Shown: positions 12,106 through 19,297 of the stretch, one piece after another
How the letters are laid out: each line of letters starts with the position of its first letter
Position numbering within the stretch: the first letter of the stretch is position 1
Assembly: GCA_043802865.1 (NCBI GenBank)
Contig: JAZDKQ010000038.1
Location: 1-21,813 of the forward strand
DNA: 21,813 nucleotides
Reading direction: 5' to 3'
From: JAPLXD01 sp043802865
GTDB taxonomy: Bacteria; Patescibacteriota; Minisyncoccia; Moranbacterales; UBA11712
Translations under genes and position numbers: made by a program
Notes under the pieces: model-generated
What the model saw: the letters and a program-made list of their open reading frames with translations, nothing else
The model's database searches: none
Told to the model about the DNA's origin: nothing

Positions 12106-13998
12106 CTACACCTCGATCACCACCGGCAAAATCATCGGGCGACGTTCGGTTTTGGTATAGAGAAATTGGCCAACTACGTCGCGGATCTGATCTTTGACAT
12201 AGTTCCAGTCCACTGATTCGCCTTTTCCTGTCGCGTTGTGAACAACCTCTTTCACTTTTCTTTTCGTCGCATTCACAAGATCAAAATTTTCTTTGACATA
12301 GATGAACCCCCGGCTTGTCACTTGCGGTTCGCCGATGACGCGCTTGGTCTTGGAGTCGATGATCGTGACGATCGTGAACATTCCATCTTGCGCCAGCACT
12401 TGCCGGTCGCGAAGAACCACCTGTCCGATGTCGCCCACTCCGAGACCGTCCACCATCACATAGCTGGTGTCAACTTTCCTCGGCAAAACTTTGGCTTTTC
12501 CTTTTTCAAATTCGATCGGCATTCCGTTGTCGAGAACAAAAATATTCTCTCGGCGAAAACCAATGTCGCGCGCGAGCCGCGCCGCTTCTTTCAGCATATA
12601 GTGGTGAGCATAAACGGGAAGAAAATAGTCGGGTTTGATCTGTTGGAGAATATCTTTGATATCTTCGGCATTGCAGTGTCCACTCGTGTGAACGTCCATT
12701 ATTTCGCTGTGGATGACATTGTCGCTTTTGCGGTACAAATTGTCCTTGAGGCGCTGAATGGTCCGCTCGTTTCCCGGAATCACGGACGAAGAAAACACCA
12801 CTGTATCGTCTTTTTGAATTTTCACGAAGCGGTGATTGTCGGTGATGATCCGCGAGAGCACGGCGTTTCCTTCGCCCTGGGCTCCCGTGCAAATGACGAT
12901 TATGCGGTTGTCCGGATGATTGTTCACATCGGAAATTGGAATGAGCGTTTCTTTGTGCGCTTTGATATATCCAAGTTCTTTGGCGATTTCAACATTCATT
13001 TTCATACTATACCCATCAAGCGCCACTTTTTTCCCGATCTTTTCGGCAAACTCAATGAGATGTCCGATACGCCGGATTTGAGAAGAAAAAGTTCCGATGA
13101 TGACCCTTCCTTTGGATCCCGAGATCAGCCTTTCGAGATTCTTGTACATTTCTTTTTCTCCCGTTACCGCCAGCCGGGTATCAACCGCACCCAAACTTTC
13201 AAGCATCAAAATTCTCGGGCTGGGAAGTTTCGCGAGATCCGTATAAGTGATCAGCTTTCCACTCATTGGATTTTTGTCCATCGTCCAATCTCCGGGATGA
13301 ATGACCGTTCCCGACGGAGTTTTGATGATCACGCCTACCGCGTCCATAATGGAATGTTCCACATCAAAGAAGCTGATTTCGAATTTTCCGAGCCGTATCT
13401 TGTCGCGAATCGAATCTACTCTCATTGTTTTGAGATTTTGGGCGGAATTTTTTTCAAAATCCTCCATTTTCTTTTTGACGAGCGCCAAAGTAAGATCCCG
13501 TCCAACAATCGGCGGATAATTCAATTTTTTGAGCAGAATGGGAGCAGCTCCGATATGATCCAAATGTCCATGGCTCAAAATCACGCCGCGGATATTTTTT
13601 TCTTTGCCCTTGAGATAACTGATGTTCGGAATGATATAGTCGATCCCCAGCATATCCTCTTCCGGAAACTGGAGTCCCATATCAAGGATCACGATGTCGC
13701 CGCCATATTCAAATAGCGTCATATTCCGGCCAACCTCTTCCTGTCCCCCAAGCGGAATGATACGAAGAGCATTTTTGTTTTCTTCGGATGTTTTCCCCTT
13801 GGGACGTTGGGAAGATTTTTTGTACTCTGAAGAAACCGCTATTTTTGCGGCGCCTTCATTTGTTTGAGGTTGCCCGCCTCGCCGGTTTGAGGCGAGTCCG
13901 GTTCTTTTTCGGGAACCGAAACTTCTCCTTCTTCGCGAAGGAGATTGTCCGCCGGCGAGGCGGGCTACTCCGTCAATCGACTTTGTTGTTTTTTTCAT
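12106..13998 (-). CDS. rnj: Ribonuclease J with basic N-terminal extension
   Basis: The 630-residue protein is a metallo-beta-lactamase/beta-CASP ribonuclease. The core starts near residue 77 (LRIIPLGGQEEVGRNM) and carries the zinc motif SHGHLDH (H143, H145, D147, H148). Later come the conserved GDWTMD, the beta-CASP motif region around GTFSSQ and ICTGAQGE, and the C-terminal HTSGHC and PVYAHHY histidine motifs. RNase J degrades and matures RNA by 5'-3' exonuclease and endonuclease activity, replacing RNase E. Residues 1-76 are a low-complexity, Arg/Lys/Ser/Gly-rich extension; residues 12-43 are encoded by a cluster of nested palindromes (13872-13965), suggesting insertion of a repeat element. 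The ATG at 13998 has no Shine-Dalgarno. If initiation is internal, the extension might be shorter. tRNA-Leu lies just upstream. Confidence 0.94.
   Translation of the reverse strand: MKKTTKSIDGVARLAGGQSPSRRRRSFGSRKRTGLASNRRGGQPQTNEGAAKIAVSSEYKKSSQRPKGKTSEENKNALRIIPLGGQEEVGRNMTLFEYGGDIVILDMGLQFPEEDMLGIDYIIPNISYLKGKEKNIRGVILSHGHLDHIGAAPILLKKLNYPPIVGRDLTLALVKKKMEDFEKNSAQNLKTMRVDSIRDKIRLGKFEISFFDVEHSIMDAVGVIIKTPSGTVIHPGDWTMDKNPMSGKLITYTDLAKLPSPRILMLESLGAVDTRLAVTGEKEMYKNLERLISGSKGRVIIGTFSSQIRRIGHLIEFAEKIGKKVALDGYSMKMNVEIAKELGYIKAHKETLIPISDVNNHPDNRIIVICTGAQGEGNAVLSRIITDNHRFVKIQKDDTVVFSSSVIPGNERTIQRLKDNLYRKSDNVIHSEIMDVHTSGHCNAEDIKDILQQIKPDYFLPVYAHHYMLKEAARLARDIGFRRENIFVLDNGMPIEFEKGKAKVLPRKVDTSYVMVDGLGVGDIGQVVLRDRQVLAQDGMFTIVTIIDSKTKRVIGEPQVTSRGFIYVKENFDLVNATKRKVKEVVHNATGKGESVDWNYVKDQIRDVVGQFLYTKTERRPMILPVVIEV
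13872..13965. repeat. In-frame nested palindromic element inside the RNase J gene
   Basis: A perfect 14-bp inverted repeat (GCCCGCCTCGCCGG at 13872-13885 and its complement at 13952-13965) encloses three more stems. These are CTCGCC/GGCGAG (13878-13883 with 13891-13896), CGGTTC/GAACCG (13899-13904 with 13913-13918), and TCTCCTTC/GAAGGAGA (13924-13931 with 13937-13944). GC content is about 64% (60 of 94), above the surroundings. It encodes residues 12-43 of the RNase J extension without breaking the frame. This resembles, in principle, palindromic elements known to insert in coding genes of Rickettsia; no homology is claimed. Confidence 0.75.
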
Positions 13999-14048
13999 AA
14001 TTTTTTTGATTGATTAGATTGTTTGATTAAAAAGATTGATTATATTTG

Positions 14049-14132
14049 TGCCGAAGAGAGGACTTGAACCTCCACGGGGTTGCCCCCACAGCGACCTGAA
14101 CGCTGCGTGTATGCCAATTTCACCACTTCGGC
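14049..14132 (-). tRNA. tRNA-Leu (anticodon CAG)
   Basis: The 84-nt minus-strand sequence folds as a class II tRNA. The acceptor stem is GCCGAAG/CTTCGGC with discriminator A, the D-arm contains TGGTGAAATTGGCA, and the anticodon arm is CAGCG-TTCAGGT-CGCTG with anticodon CAG at 14096-14098. A long variable arm (GGGG…CCCC) and a T-arm with GTTCAAGTC follow. The long variable arm, A discriminator and CAG anticodon specify leucine reading CUG. The 3' CCA is not encoded, so it must be added enzymatically. Confidence 0.96.
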
Positions 14133-14259
14133 ATGAAACAAAAACTTATAGCAACCGCACAAATGCGGTCTTTTATTGATATAAAAAGGCTTAAATAAGA
14201 GATATTTTAGATAAATCAAGAAGAAGGCACTCCAATCGTTTAATTATATACCCAATCGT
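14133..14259 (-). promoter_or_regulatory. Leader region of tRNA-Leu: extended -10 box and hairpin
   Basis: The minus strand has TGCTATAAG (14145-14153), an extended -10 ending 12 bp before the tRNA 5' end; no good -35 is seen. Directly upstream is a 6-bp hairpin, ACCGCA-CAAA-TGCGGT (14154-14169), occupying the spacer. It may end the upstream isomerase transcript, although a U-run follows only after 9 nt. On the plus strand the hairpin is followed by CTTTTATT. The remainder of this gap is AT-rich with nothing else recognised. Confidence 0.45.
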
Positions 14260-15279
14260 CTATTTTGTCAATGCCACCTTCAATTCTTCCACCATATCGA
14301 CAGGGGTCGGATCAATTTTGTATTTGAGAGCCAGATAATACGAAGCCCAGCAACCGATCTGAAGTGTTGAAAAAATCCGGTATAGTATTCCATCTTCGGG
14401 CATATTAACAATGGTTGAATCGATATTATAATTTTTCAAAATATTCGTTGTGGTTTCGATTCTCTTGAGATTTCGGGGATGATCTTGGCTATCCCGCAAA
14501 ACTATCAAATGGAATTTGCCCTGCTGTTTTGTAAAACCAACCATTTCATTGTGGTTTAGCTCAGGAAAAAAATTCCAGAACGCTGGGGTCTTGGCATTTT
14601 CGTTGAACATGATTTTCCAAATCATCGCAAGCGATTTGAATTTAGTCGAACCATAGACTACCGGAGTCTTTCCGACAACTTCTTCAGCAATTTTCTTCCC
14701 TTGTTCTTCGAGCTCCGCAGTTTTTTCTTTCAGCTTCCCTGCCGATTCCTCAAATTCATTTCGCTTGTCTTCAATCATCCCTGAATTCACAAGAACCTGG
14801 AACACAGCGGCAAAATTTGTTGCTGTCATCATTCTCGGTTGAACACCTTCAGGCATTTTTACACAGGGAATATTATTTTCATTGCACATTTCTAAAACCT
14901 TTCCGCCCGCCGCTATTCCAACGCAAGGCAAATTGTTTTTCAACGCCTCCTCAAATGAAGAAACCACCTCTTCTGTATTTCCAGAATAAGAAGAAACCAC
15001 ATTCAAGCAATTGTCAAATGCCTCATGGGGAAGGTTATAAAATCTGTTTTGAAAAACTCCGAAGCGATGGCCGGAAATTATATTTTTTCGGAACAAATCA
15101 CTAAGATATATTCTTAGTAAATTTCCCGGCAATGCCGACCCGCCCATTCCGGAGATTTCAATAGCTTTGAACTTTCCCTCCACTTTCACGTCTTTGGCGA
15201 TATCAAGACCCTCGATCAGCTGGTCAGGAATATTTCTGATGACATCATAGAGATTTTCTTTGTCAATTTTGTTTTGCAT
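14260..15279 (-). CDS. Bifunctional phosphoglucose/phosphomannose isomerase
   Basis: This 339-residue protein has two SIS domains. The first shows SGMGGSALPG (43-52) and the phosphate loop SYSGNTEE (97-104). The family signature NENAKTPAFWNFFPELNHNEMVGF places catalytic Glu227 and His243 sixteen residues apart, as in the archaeal PGI/PMI enzymes. It interconverts glucose-6-phosphate, fructose-6-phosphate and mannose-6-phosphate, so it can serve glycolysis and GDP-mannose synthesis at once. The mutase and guanylyltransferase for the next two steps lie near the right end of the window. The gene follows the solute-binding protein gene by 5 bp, so it is probably co-transcribed. The Shine-Dalgarno is weak. 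Assignment to the bifunctional family is firm; actual activity on mannose-6-phosphate is inferred. Confidence 0.92.
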   Translation of the reverse strand: MQNKIDKENLYDVIRNIPDQLIEGLDIAKDVKVEGKFKAIEISGMGGSALPGNLLRIYLSDLFRKNIISGHRFGVFQNRFYNLPHEAFDNCLNVVSSYSGNTEEVVSSFEEALKNNLPCVGIAAGGKVLEMCNENNIPCVKMPEGVQPRMMTATNFAAVFQVLVNSGMIEDKRNEFEESAGKLKEKTAELEEQGKKIAEEVVGKTPVVYGSTKFKSLAMIWKIMFNENAKTPAFWNFFPELNHNEMVGFTKQQGKFHLIVLRDSQDHPRNLKRIETTTNILKNYNIDSTIVNMPEDGILYRIFSTLQIGCWASYYLALKYKIDPTPVDMVEELKVALTK

Positions 15280-15284
15280 AAAAT

Positions 15285-16967
15285 TTATTTCTTAATTCTC
15301 TTTGTCTTCATATACCAATTCGCGACATCTTGAAATCTTTCTTCAGAGGAAACAAGCGACGAGATGTTGATTCCCTGCACTTTTTTGTTGACGACATAAA
15401 GAAAATTTGGGCTATAGAGGAAAATTGCCGGAATGTCTTCTGCCAAGCCTTGCTGAAATTTTTTATAGAGGTCAAGGCGCTTCTGAGGATCCGACTCCTC
15501 GCGAAGGCTCGCCAGAATTTTGTCAACATCGGAATTGGAATAGAGCGCCAAGTTCAACCCTGGATCTTTGGTCTGCGAAGAATGCCAGAAAGAATACAAA
15601 TCCGGCTCGGCCGTCGGCCAGCTTTGTCCAAAAAGAAACGCTTCGTATTCGCGCGGCCGGATGAAATTTTGATTGATATCACCGACGCTTTCCGAGTCCA
15701 CGTTCACTTTCGCGCCGATCACCTCCCACTCGCTCTTGAGAATATTGGCCGTATCGACAAGCTGGGGCCAATCAGTTGTCACCAAAGTGAATTCAAGCGG
15801 CTGGCCGCTTTTCGCCCGAAATCCGTCGTCGCCCTTTTTCCATCCGGCGTCATCGAGCGTTTTCTCGGCTTTCGCGGGATCGAATTCATATTTTTTGAGA
15901 TCATCCGTAGCGCCAAAATTTCCGGAAGGGATCGGGGAAAATATTTCCTTCCCATTGCCGCCAAAAACCTTGCTCACCATATCTCGCCTGTTCACGACCA
16001 TTGAGAGCGCCTTCCTCACATCCTTGTCAGCGAGAGCTTTGCTTTTTTGCTGATTGAAAAAAACGGCAAAATAGCGGGGCAGGCTCGTGGAAACGACGTT
16101 CGCGCTCCGCTTGCTTTTTATGTCTCCCAATTTTCCGGGAGAAACCGAACTTATCCCAAAGATCTTTTTGTTGTTGTAGTCTTCGATCATTGAGTCCTCA
16201 TCCGGATAAAATTGAAAGGTGATGGTGCTGATATACGGCTTCTGGGCATAATAGGGAGCGTTTGCCAAAAGCTTGAATGAGAGTATCATCCCTCCCGAAT
16301 CTTTTTCAAAATCGGAAAATTGATACGGCCCTGTTCCGATCGGACGCAGATTGTATTCTGCCAGAGAAAAGTTCGTCGGCGCGACAGTTTCCCAAACGTG
16401 CTTCGGAATGATCCCAACCGTGAGATTGTTCAAAAAATACACGTACGAAGAAGGAAGGGTGAATCGAATCGTCCAGTCATCAACTTGCTCCATTCCCACT
16501 CCCTGCCAGTTTTGGCGAAGCGGACTTTTGAAGGCGGGGTCCTGGATCGCCTGAATCGTGAAAATAACATCGTCCAGCGAAAAAGATTCTCCATCGTGCC
16601 ACTTCACATCTTTTTTGAGATGAACGGTATAGCTAAGGCCATCGCTTGAAACTTCATACCCCTCGGCCAGATCCGGCACAATTTCGCCATTGCTGCCATG
16701 CTTGAAGAGCCCGGAAAAGATGAGTTGCGCCATATCACTGTCTGCCTCGTTTCCTGCCGCGAGCACCGGATTCACATACATCGGCTGGCCAATGACCCCT
16801 TCTGAATAGTCACCGCCAGCAACAGGAATCGGCTTGGTGAGGGAAAAATAAACACCGCCAACTGTCGCCACAAGCGATATCACCGCCACCAAGATCAAGC
16901 CAAGCACCATCATCCGCTCCTTGGCGGAAAATATTCGGGAAAATTTTTGCCCAAAAAATCTATTCAT
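15285..16967 (-). CDS. Family-5 peptide/solute-binding protein, membrane-anchored
   Basis: The 560-residue protein belongs to the OppA/DppA (SBP_bac_5) family. One uncleaved-looking membrane helix lies at about 19-43, followed by GGDYSEGVIGQPMYVNPVL and the family block DLAEGYEVSSDGLSYTVHLKKDVKWHDGESFSLDDVIFT is spread over about residues 98-136. RPIGTGPYQF and AVFFNQQ are further family landmarks. There is no lipobox cysteine, so it is tethered by the N-terminal helix rather than a lipid. These proteins capture oligopeptides for ABC importers, but no permease or ATPase gene is in the window. The ATG has a GGGAG element nine bases upstream. It lies between secG and the isomerase gene. Ligand specificity cannot be read from sequence. 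Confidence 0.9.
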   Translation of the reverse strand: MNRFFGQKFSRIFSAKERMMVLGLILVAVISLVATVGGVYFSLTKPIPVAGGDYSEGVIGQPMYVNPVLAAGNEADSDMAQLIFSGLFKHGSNGEIVPDLAEGYEVSSDGLSYTVHLKKDVKWHDGESFSLDDVIFTIQAIQDPAFKSPLRQNWQGVGMEQVDDWTIRFTLPSSYVYFLNNLTVGIIPKHVWETVAPTNFSLAEYNLRPIGTGPYQFSDFEKDSGGMILSFKLLANAPYYAQKPYISTITFQFYPDEDSMIEDYNNKKIFGISSVSPGKLGDIKSKRSANVVSTSLPRYFAVFFNQQKSKALADKDVRKALSMVVNRRDMVSKVFGGNGKEIFSPIPSGNFGATDDLKKYEFDPAKAEKTLDDAGWKKGDDGFRAKSGQPLEFTLVTTDWPQLVDTANILKSEWEVIGAKVNVDSESVGDINQNFIRPREYEAFLFGQSWPTAEPDLYSFWHSSQTKDPGLNLALYSNSDVDKILASLREESDPQKRLDLYKKFQQGLAEDIPAIFLYSPNFLYVVNKKVQGINISSLVSSEERFQDVANWYMKTKRIKK

Positions 16968-16985
16968 AATTTCTCTCTCCCTTTT

Positions 16986-17219
16986 TTATACGCTCCTAGA
17001 TCCCAAGTAAATATTGGCTATTGAGAGTCCTAGAAATATAACGGCAAAGGCGATTGACGCTCCGAAAAGGAATTTTTCCATTCCCCGTTTGGTATAATAG
17101 CCTCCAAAATCACCTCCAAAGGAGGCCGAGAGTCCGGCGCCTCTGTTTTGAAGAAGAATGGATACCGTGAGCAGAACCGAAACGATTATTTGCGCCCAAA
17201 TGAGAATATTTTGAAGCAT
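16986..17219 (-). CDS. secG: Preprotein translocase subunit SecG
   Basis: The 77-residue protein has the SecG layout: helix one at about 5-24 (ILIWAQIIVSVLLTVSILLQ), the conserved cytoplasmic turn QNRGAGLSASFGG, the YTKRGMEKFLF block, and helix two at about 51-72. SecG is a small partner of SecYE that aids protein export. It starts with ATG 25 bp after the preceding membrane-protein gene and ends 18 bp before the solute-binding protein gene, within one minus-strand unit. The single short length and motif order make the call secure. Confidence 0.92.
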   Translation of the reverse strand: MLQNILIWAQIIVSVLLTVSILLQNRGAGLSASFGGDFGGYYTKRGMEKFLFGASIAFAVIFLGLSIANIYLGSRSV

Positions 17220-17244
17220 TGCGAATTTTGATTAAAAATTTAGG

Positions 17245-17604
17245 CTACCGCGTGTGCTCATCATCTTTGATCAACGACAATGTGATGAAATTTATAAGGC
17301 TTATCACGATCACCGCCCAAAAGGCCGCGATCCAAGTGTCAATCACGAATGCCGTAACAATTTTGGACGCGAGATTGAGCAAAAAAACGTTGATGACGAT
17401 TGTGAAAAGTCCAAGCGTGATCCAGATTAGTGGAAGAGAAATCAATTTTATAATCGGCTTGATGATGAAGTTTATTAGCCCCAGTACCGCACCGGCTAAA
17501 ATCAGCCATTTCCAACTGCCATGGAAATGAATTCCATGCACCAAGCGCGTCGCCGCCCAGATACCAATGGCATTGGATAAGACATGAATTATGAGTCGAA
17601 GCAT
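17245..17604 (-). CDS. Phage-holin-4-superfamily (YvlD-like) membrane protein
   Basis: The 119-residue protein is almost all membrane, with four hydrophobic helices at about 3-22, 32-52, 56-80 and 88-111. The pattern LVHGIHFHGSWKWLILAGAVLGLINFIIKPI and following LSLPLTxxTLG-like stretch (LISLPLIWITLGLFTIVINVFLL in two halves) matches the Phage_holin_4_2/YvlD family of small bacterial proteins. Despite the name, these are common chromosomal proteins of unclear role, sometimes tied to cell-envelope stress. It is the first gene of the minus-strand unit with secG and the solute-binding protein. No phage genes are nearby, so a holin function is unlikely. The start is ATG with no Shine-Dalgarno seen. 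Confidence 0.87.
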   Translation of the reverse strand: MLRLIIHVLSNAIGIWAATRLVHGIHFHGSWKWLILAGAVLGLINFIIKPIIKLISLPLIWITLGLFTIVINVFLLNLASKIVTAFVIDTWIAAFWAVIVISLINFITLSLIKDDEHTR

Positions 17605-17614
17605 AACTTAACAA

Positions 17615-17643
17615 AAATTAGCAGACGAAAACAAGTCGGTCAA
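17615..17643 (-). promoter_or_regulatory. Putative promoter of the membrane protein-secG unit
   Basis: On the minus strand TTGACC (17638-17643), 17 bp, then TGC-TAATTT (17615-17623) form a -35 with an extended but poor -10, ending 10 bp before the ATG. Spacing is right, but the -10 matches consensus at only three of six positions. Confidence 0.4.
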
Positions 17644-17653
17644 GTTTGAATTT

Positions 17654-17682
17654 TTGACATTCTTCTCTCTTGACCCTATTAT
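17654..17682 (+). promoter_or_regulatory. Sigma70 promoter of trpS
   Basis: TTGACA (17654-17659), 17 bp, TATTAT (17677-17682): a near-consensus promoter about 30 bp before the trpS ATG. A second TATAAT at 17688-17693 has no correctly spaced -35. It is divergent from the minus-strand promoter a few bases away. Confidence 0.8.
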
Positions 17683-17712
17683 AACCCTATAATAAATCAC
17701 TAGCAAATCTCA

Positions 17713-18690
17713 ATGAAAAAAAGAATCTTCTCCGGCATTCAACCCTCCGGAACACTCCATTTGGGAAATTATCTGGGAGCGATCAAGAACTGGGTCGCGC
17801 TTCAGGAAAAATACGAATCGATCTTCTGTATAGTCGATCTTCACGCCATCACCGCTTTGCAAGATCCCGATGAGCTCCGCAAAAAAACCTTGGAGCTTGC
17901 AAAAATATATCTTGCCGCGGGTATAGCTACGCAAAAGTCGACAATTTTTGTTCAGTCTCATATTCCCGAGCACACCGAGCTCGCCTGGATATTGAATACG
18001 ATCACAAAAATTCCGGAGCTCGAACGAATGACGCAGTTCAAGGACAAATCTTCTGAAAACAAACAGAGCATCAACGCGGGACTTTTTAATTATCCGGTTC
18101 TGATGGCCGCGGATATTCTTTTGTATGATACAAATTTGGTGCCGGTCGGCGAAGACCAGCTCCAGCATGTCGAGATCGCCCGTACTCTCGCCCGCCGGTT
18201 CAATCAAACTTTTGGCGAAACTTTTGTTGTTCCCGAACCAAGCACCATGAAAGAGAGTATGAGAATCATGGGACTCGACGACCCGAAGGAAAAAATGTCA
18301 AAATCGGCTTCAAGCGAATACAACTATATCGCTCTCACCGACACGCCCGACAAAATCCGCGAGAAGATCAAAAAAGCCGTCACCGACAGCGGAAAGGATA
18401 TCAAATATGCCGACGACAAACCGGCCATCAAGAATCTGATCAACATCTACGCCCTTCTCGACAACACCAAGCCCAAAGACATCGAAGAATCCTACAAAGG
18501 CAAGGGTTATTCTGAATTCAAAAAAGACCTCGCCGAGGTGATTGTTGACTTTCTCGCTGATTTTCAGGAAAAATACAATACAATCGATGATAATGAAGTC
18601 TTGAAAATACTTCAAGAAGGCGCGGAAAAAGTCCGCCCTTTGGCCCAGAAAAAGATGGAAGAAGTGAAGAAAAAAGTCGGTCTTCTTTAA
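17713..18690 (+). CDS. trpS: Tryptophan--tRNA ligase
   Basis: The 325-residue length is typical of bacterial TrpRS. It is a class I synthetase that joins tryptophan to tRNA-Trp using ATP. The first signature is PSGTLHLGNYLGA (residues 11-23), the TrpRS form of the HIGH motif, and the second is KMSKS at 194-198. The TrpRS-specific MTQFKDKS and GEDQLQHVEIAR segments between them are intact. It starts with ATG about 30 bp after a good promoter and without a Shine-Dalgarno. It is the first gene of a plus-strand unit that continues into two small cysteine-rich genes and ends at a terminator. No T-box or trp attenuator fits in the short leader. Confidence 0.96.
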   Translation: MKKRIFSGIQPSGTLHLGNYLGAIKNWVALQEKYESIFCIVDLHAITALQDPDELRKKTLELAKIYLAAGIATQKSTIFVQSHIPEHTELAWILNTITKIPELERMTQFKDKSSENKQSINAGLFNYPVLMAADILLYDTNLVPVGEDQLQHVEIARTLARRFNQTFGETFVVPEPSTMKESMRIMGLDDPKEKMSKSASSEYNYIALTDTPDKIREKIKKAVTDSGKDIKYADDKPAIKNLINIYALLDNTKPKDIEESYKGKGYSEFKKDLAEVIVDFLADFQEKYNTIDDNEVLKILQEGAEKVRPLAQKKMEEVKKKVGLL

Positions 18691-18717
18691 AAAAAGAATG
18701 AAGATTACAAAAATGCC

Positions 18718-18725
18718 AGGAGGTG
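18718..18725 (+). promoter_or_regulatory. Strong Shine-Dalgarno deciding the start of the 77-residue gene
   Basis: AGGAGGTG lies seven bases before ATG 18731 and is the best ribosome-binding site in the window. It supports translation from 18731 rather than the upstream in-frame ATG at 18698, which has no such site. Confidence 0.8.
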
Positions 18726-18730
18726 GCGAA

Positions 18731-18964
18731 ATGTGTGATTATTGCGATAGCGAGCATCCAACGAATTGTTGCGCTAAACTTAATCTGCTTCGGATGGCCT
18801 ACGGAGGCGAGCCCATGCCCACTTCTCCGCTCGAAATGGGCGTTCGGCTTATCTCATCCATACCCGTCGATTTTTTGGGGTTCGATATAAAGGATCCCGA
18901 CAGAATCAAAAATAGACGGGAAAAAGTGGATAAACTTTTGAAAAAATATGAGGAGGGGGACTAA
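18731..18964 (+). CDS. Small protein with N-terminal Cys cluster, unknown function
   Basis: I do not recognise this 77-residue protein. It opens MCDYCDSEHPTNCCAKLN, placing CxxC, His and CC within 14 residues, a plausible metal-binding or redox knuckle. The middle (MPTSPLEMGVRLISSIPVDFLGF) is mildly hydrophobic, and the C-terminus (RIKNRREKVDKLLKKYEEGD) is a charged helix. The start at 18731 is set by a perfect Shine-Dalgarno. It is 40 bp after trpS and three bases before the next Cys-rich gene, whose Shine-Dalgarno lies in this gene's last codons, so the two are coupled. Function cannot be assigned; a zinc-binding regulatory or adaptor protein is one possibility. Confidence 0.72.
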   Translation: MCDYCDSEHPTNCCAKLNLLRMAYGGEPMPTSPLEMGVRLISSIPVDFLGFDIKDPDRIKNRREKVDKLLKKYEEGD

Positions 18965-18967
18965 ACT

Positions 18968-19222
18968 ATGGCAAAACTTTATTGCCTAGCGTGCGGCGAA
19001 GAATCCAATACCCGAGAGGATTTGCAATGTCCTCACTGCAGCGCGAGGGGAAAATGGGGTCATCCAGTTGAAAATTCAGAAGATGGCCCCAAAAAATGCG
19101 CGTGCGGAAAAGCAGACTCTGGGTTTTGTCCCATTTGCAACCGGGAATGTCCAGCTTGCCGGAGCAAAATGTACAATGGTGTCTGCGTTTATTGCGACGG
19201 CAAGGATTATTCAGACATGTAA
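18968..19222 (+). CDS. Tiny multi-zinc-ribbon protein, unknown function
   Basis: This 84-residue protein has twelve cysteines arranged as CLAC, CPHC, CAC, CPIC, CPAC and CVYC. Paired knuckles of this kind (CxxC…CxxC) are typical of zinc ribbons; up to three zinc sites could form. There is no membrane helix, and the loops between are charged. GAGGAGGGGG upstream provides a Shine-Dalgarno. It follows the other Cys-bearing small gene by three bases and ends 21 bp before a bidirectional terminator, making it the last gene of the trpS unit. Zinc ribbons of this sort often bind nucleic acid or scaffold proteins, but nothing here specifies a target. It is not a recognisable ribosomal protein. Confidence 0.75.
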   Translation: MAKLYCLACGEESNTREDLQCPHCSARGKWGHPVENSEDGPKKCACGKADSGFCPICNRECPACRSKMYNGVCVYCDGKDYSDM

Positions 19223-19243
19223 CTTTCTATCCCTTACCGACAC

Positions 19244-19283
19244 AAAAGCCCGCCGGCCGGATCCATCAGCCGCGGGCTTTTTC
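19244..19283. terminator. Bidirectional terminator between the trpS unit and the mutase
   Basis: AAAAGCCCG pairs with CGGGCTTTT, extended inward by CGGC/GCCG past a one-base bulge, with a loop GGATCC-type centre. T-runs follow on both strands (TTTTTC on plus, TTTTGTG on minus). It serves the convergent trpS unit and phosphomannomutase gene. Confidence 0.85.
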
Positions 19284-19297
19284 AATTTGCCGAAGAA

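Noticed and set aside
12238..13716. Long open frame (492 codons) on the plus strand opposite RNase J
   Set aside because: It is antisense to a gene with every RNase J motif, and its translation is His/Phe/Ile/Asn-rich with no family features. It reflects codon bias of the true gene.
14039..14044. TATAAT on the minus strand just after the tRNA, as an RNase J promoter
   Set aside because: The -35 position would fall in the tRNA T-arm (TCAAGT) with poor fit. The surrounding DNA is AT-rich with repeated GATT, so a chance match is likely.
17245..17604. Holin-family annotation taken as a sign of prophage
   Set aside because: The family is widespread in chromosomes, and the neighbours are secG and housekeeping genes with no phage functions.
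18698..18730. Longer N-terminus for the 77-residue gene starting at ATG 18698
   Set aside because: The upstream ATG lacks a ribosome-binding site, whereas ATG 18731 has a perfect one at ideal spacing.
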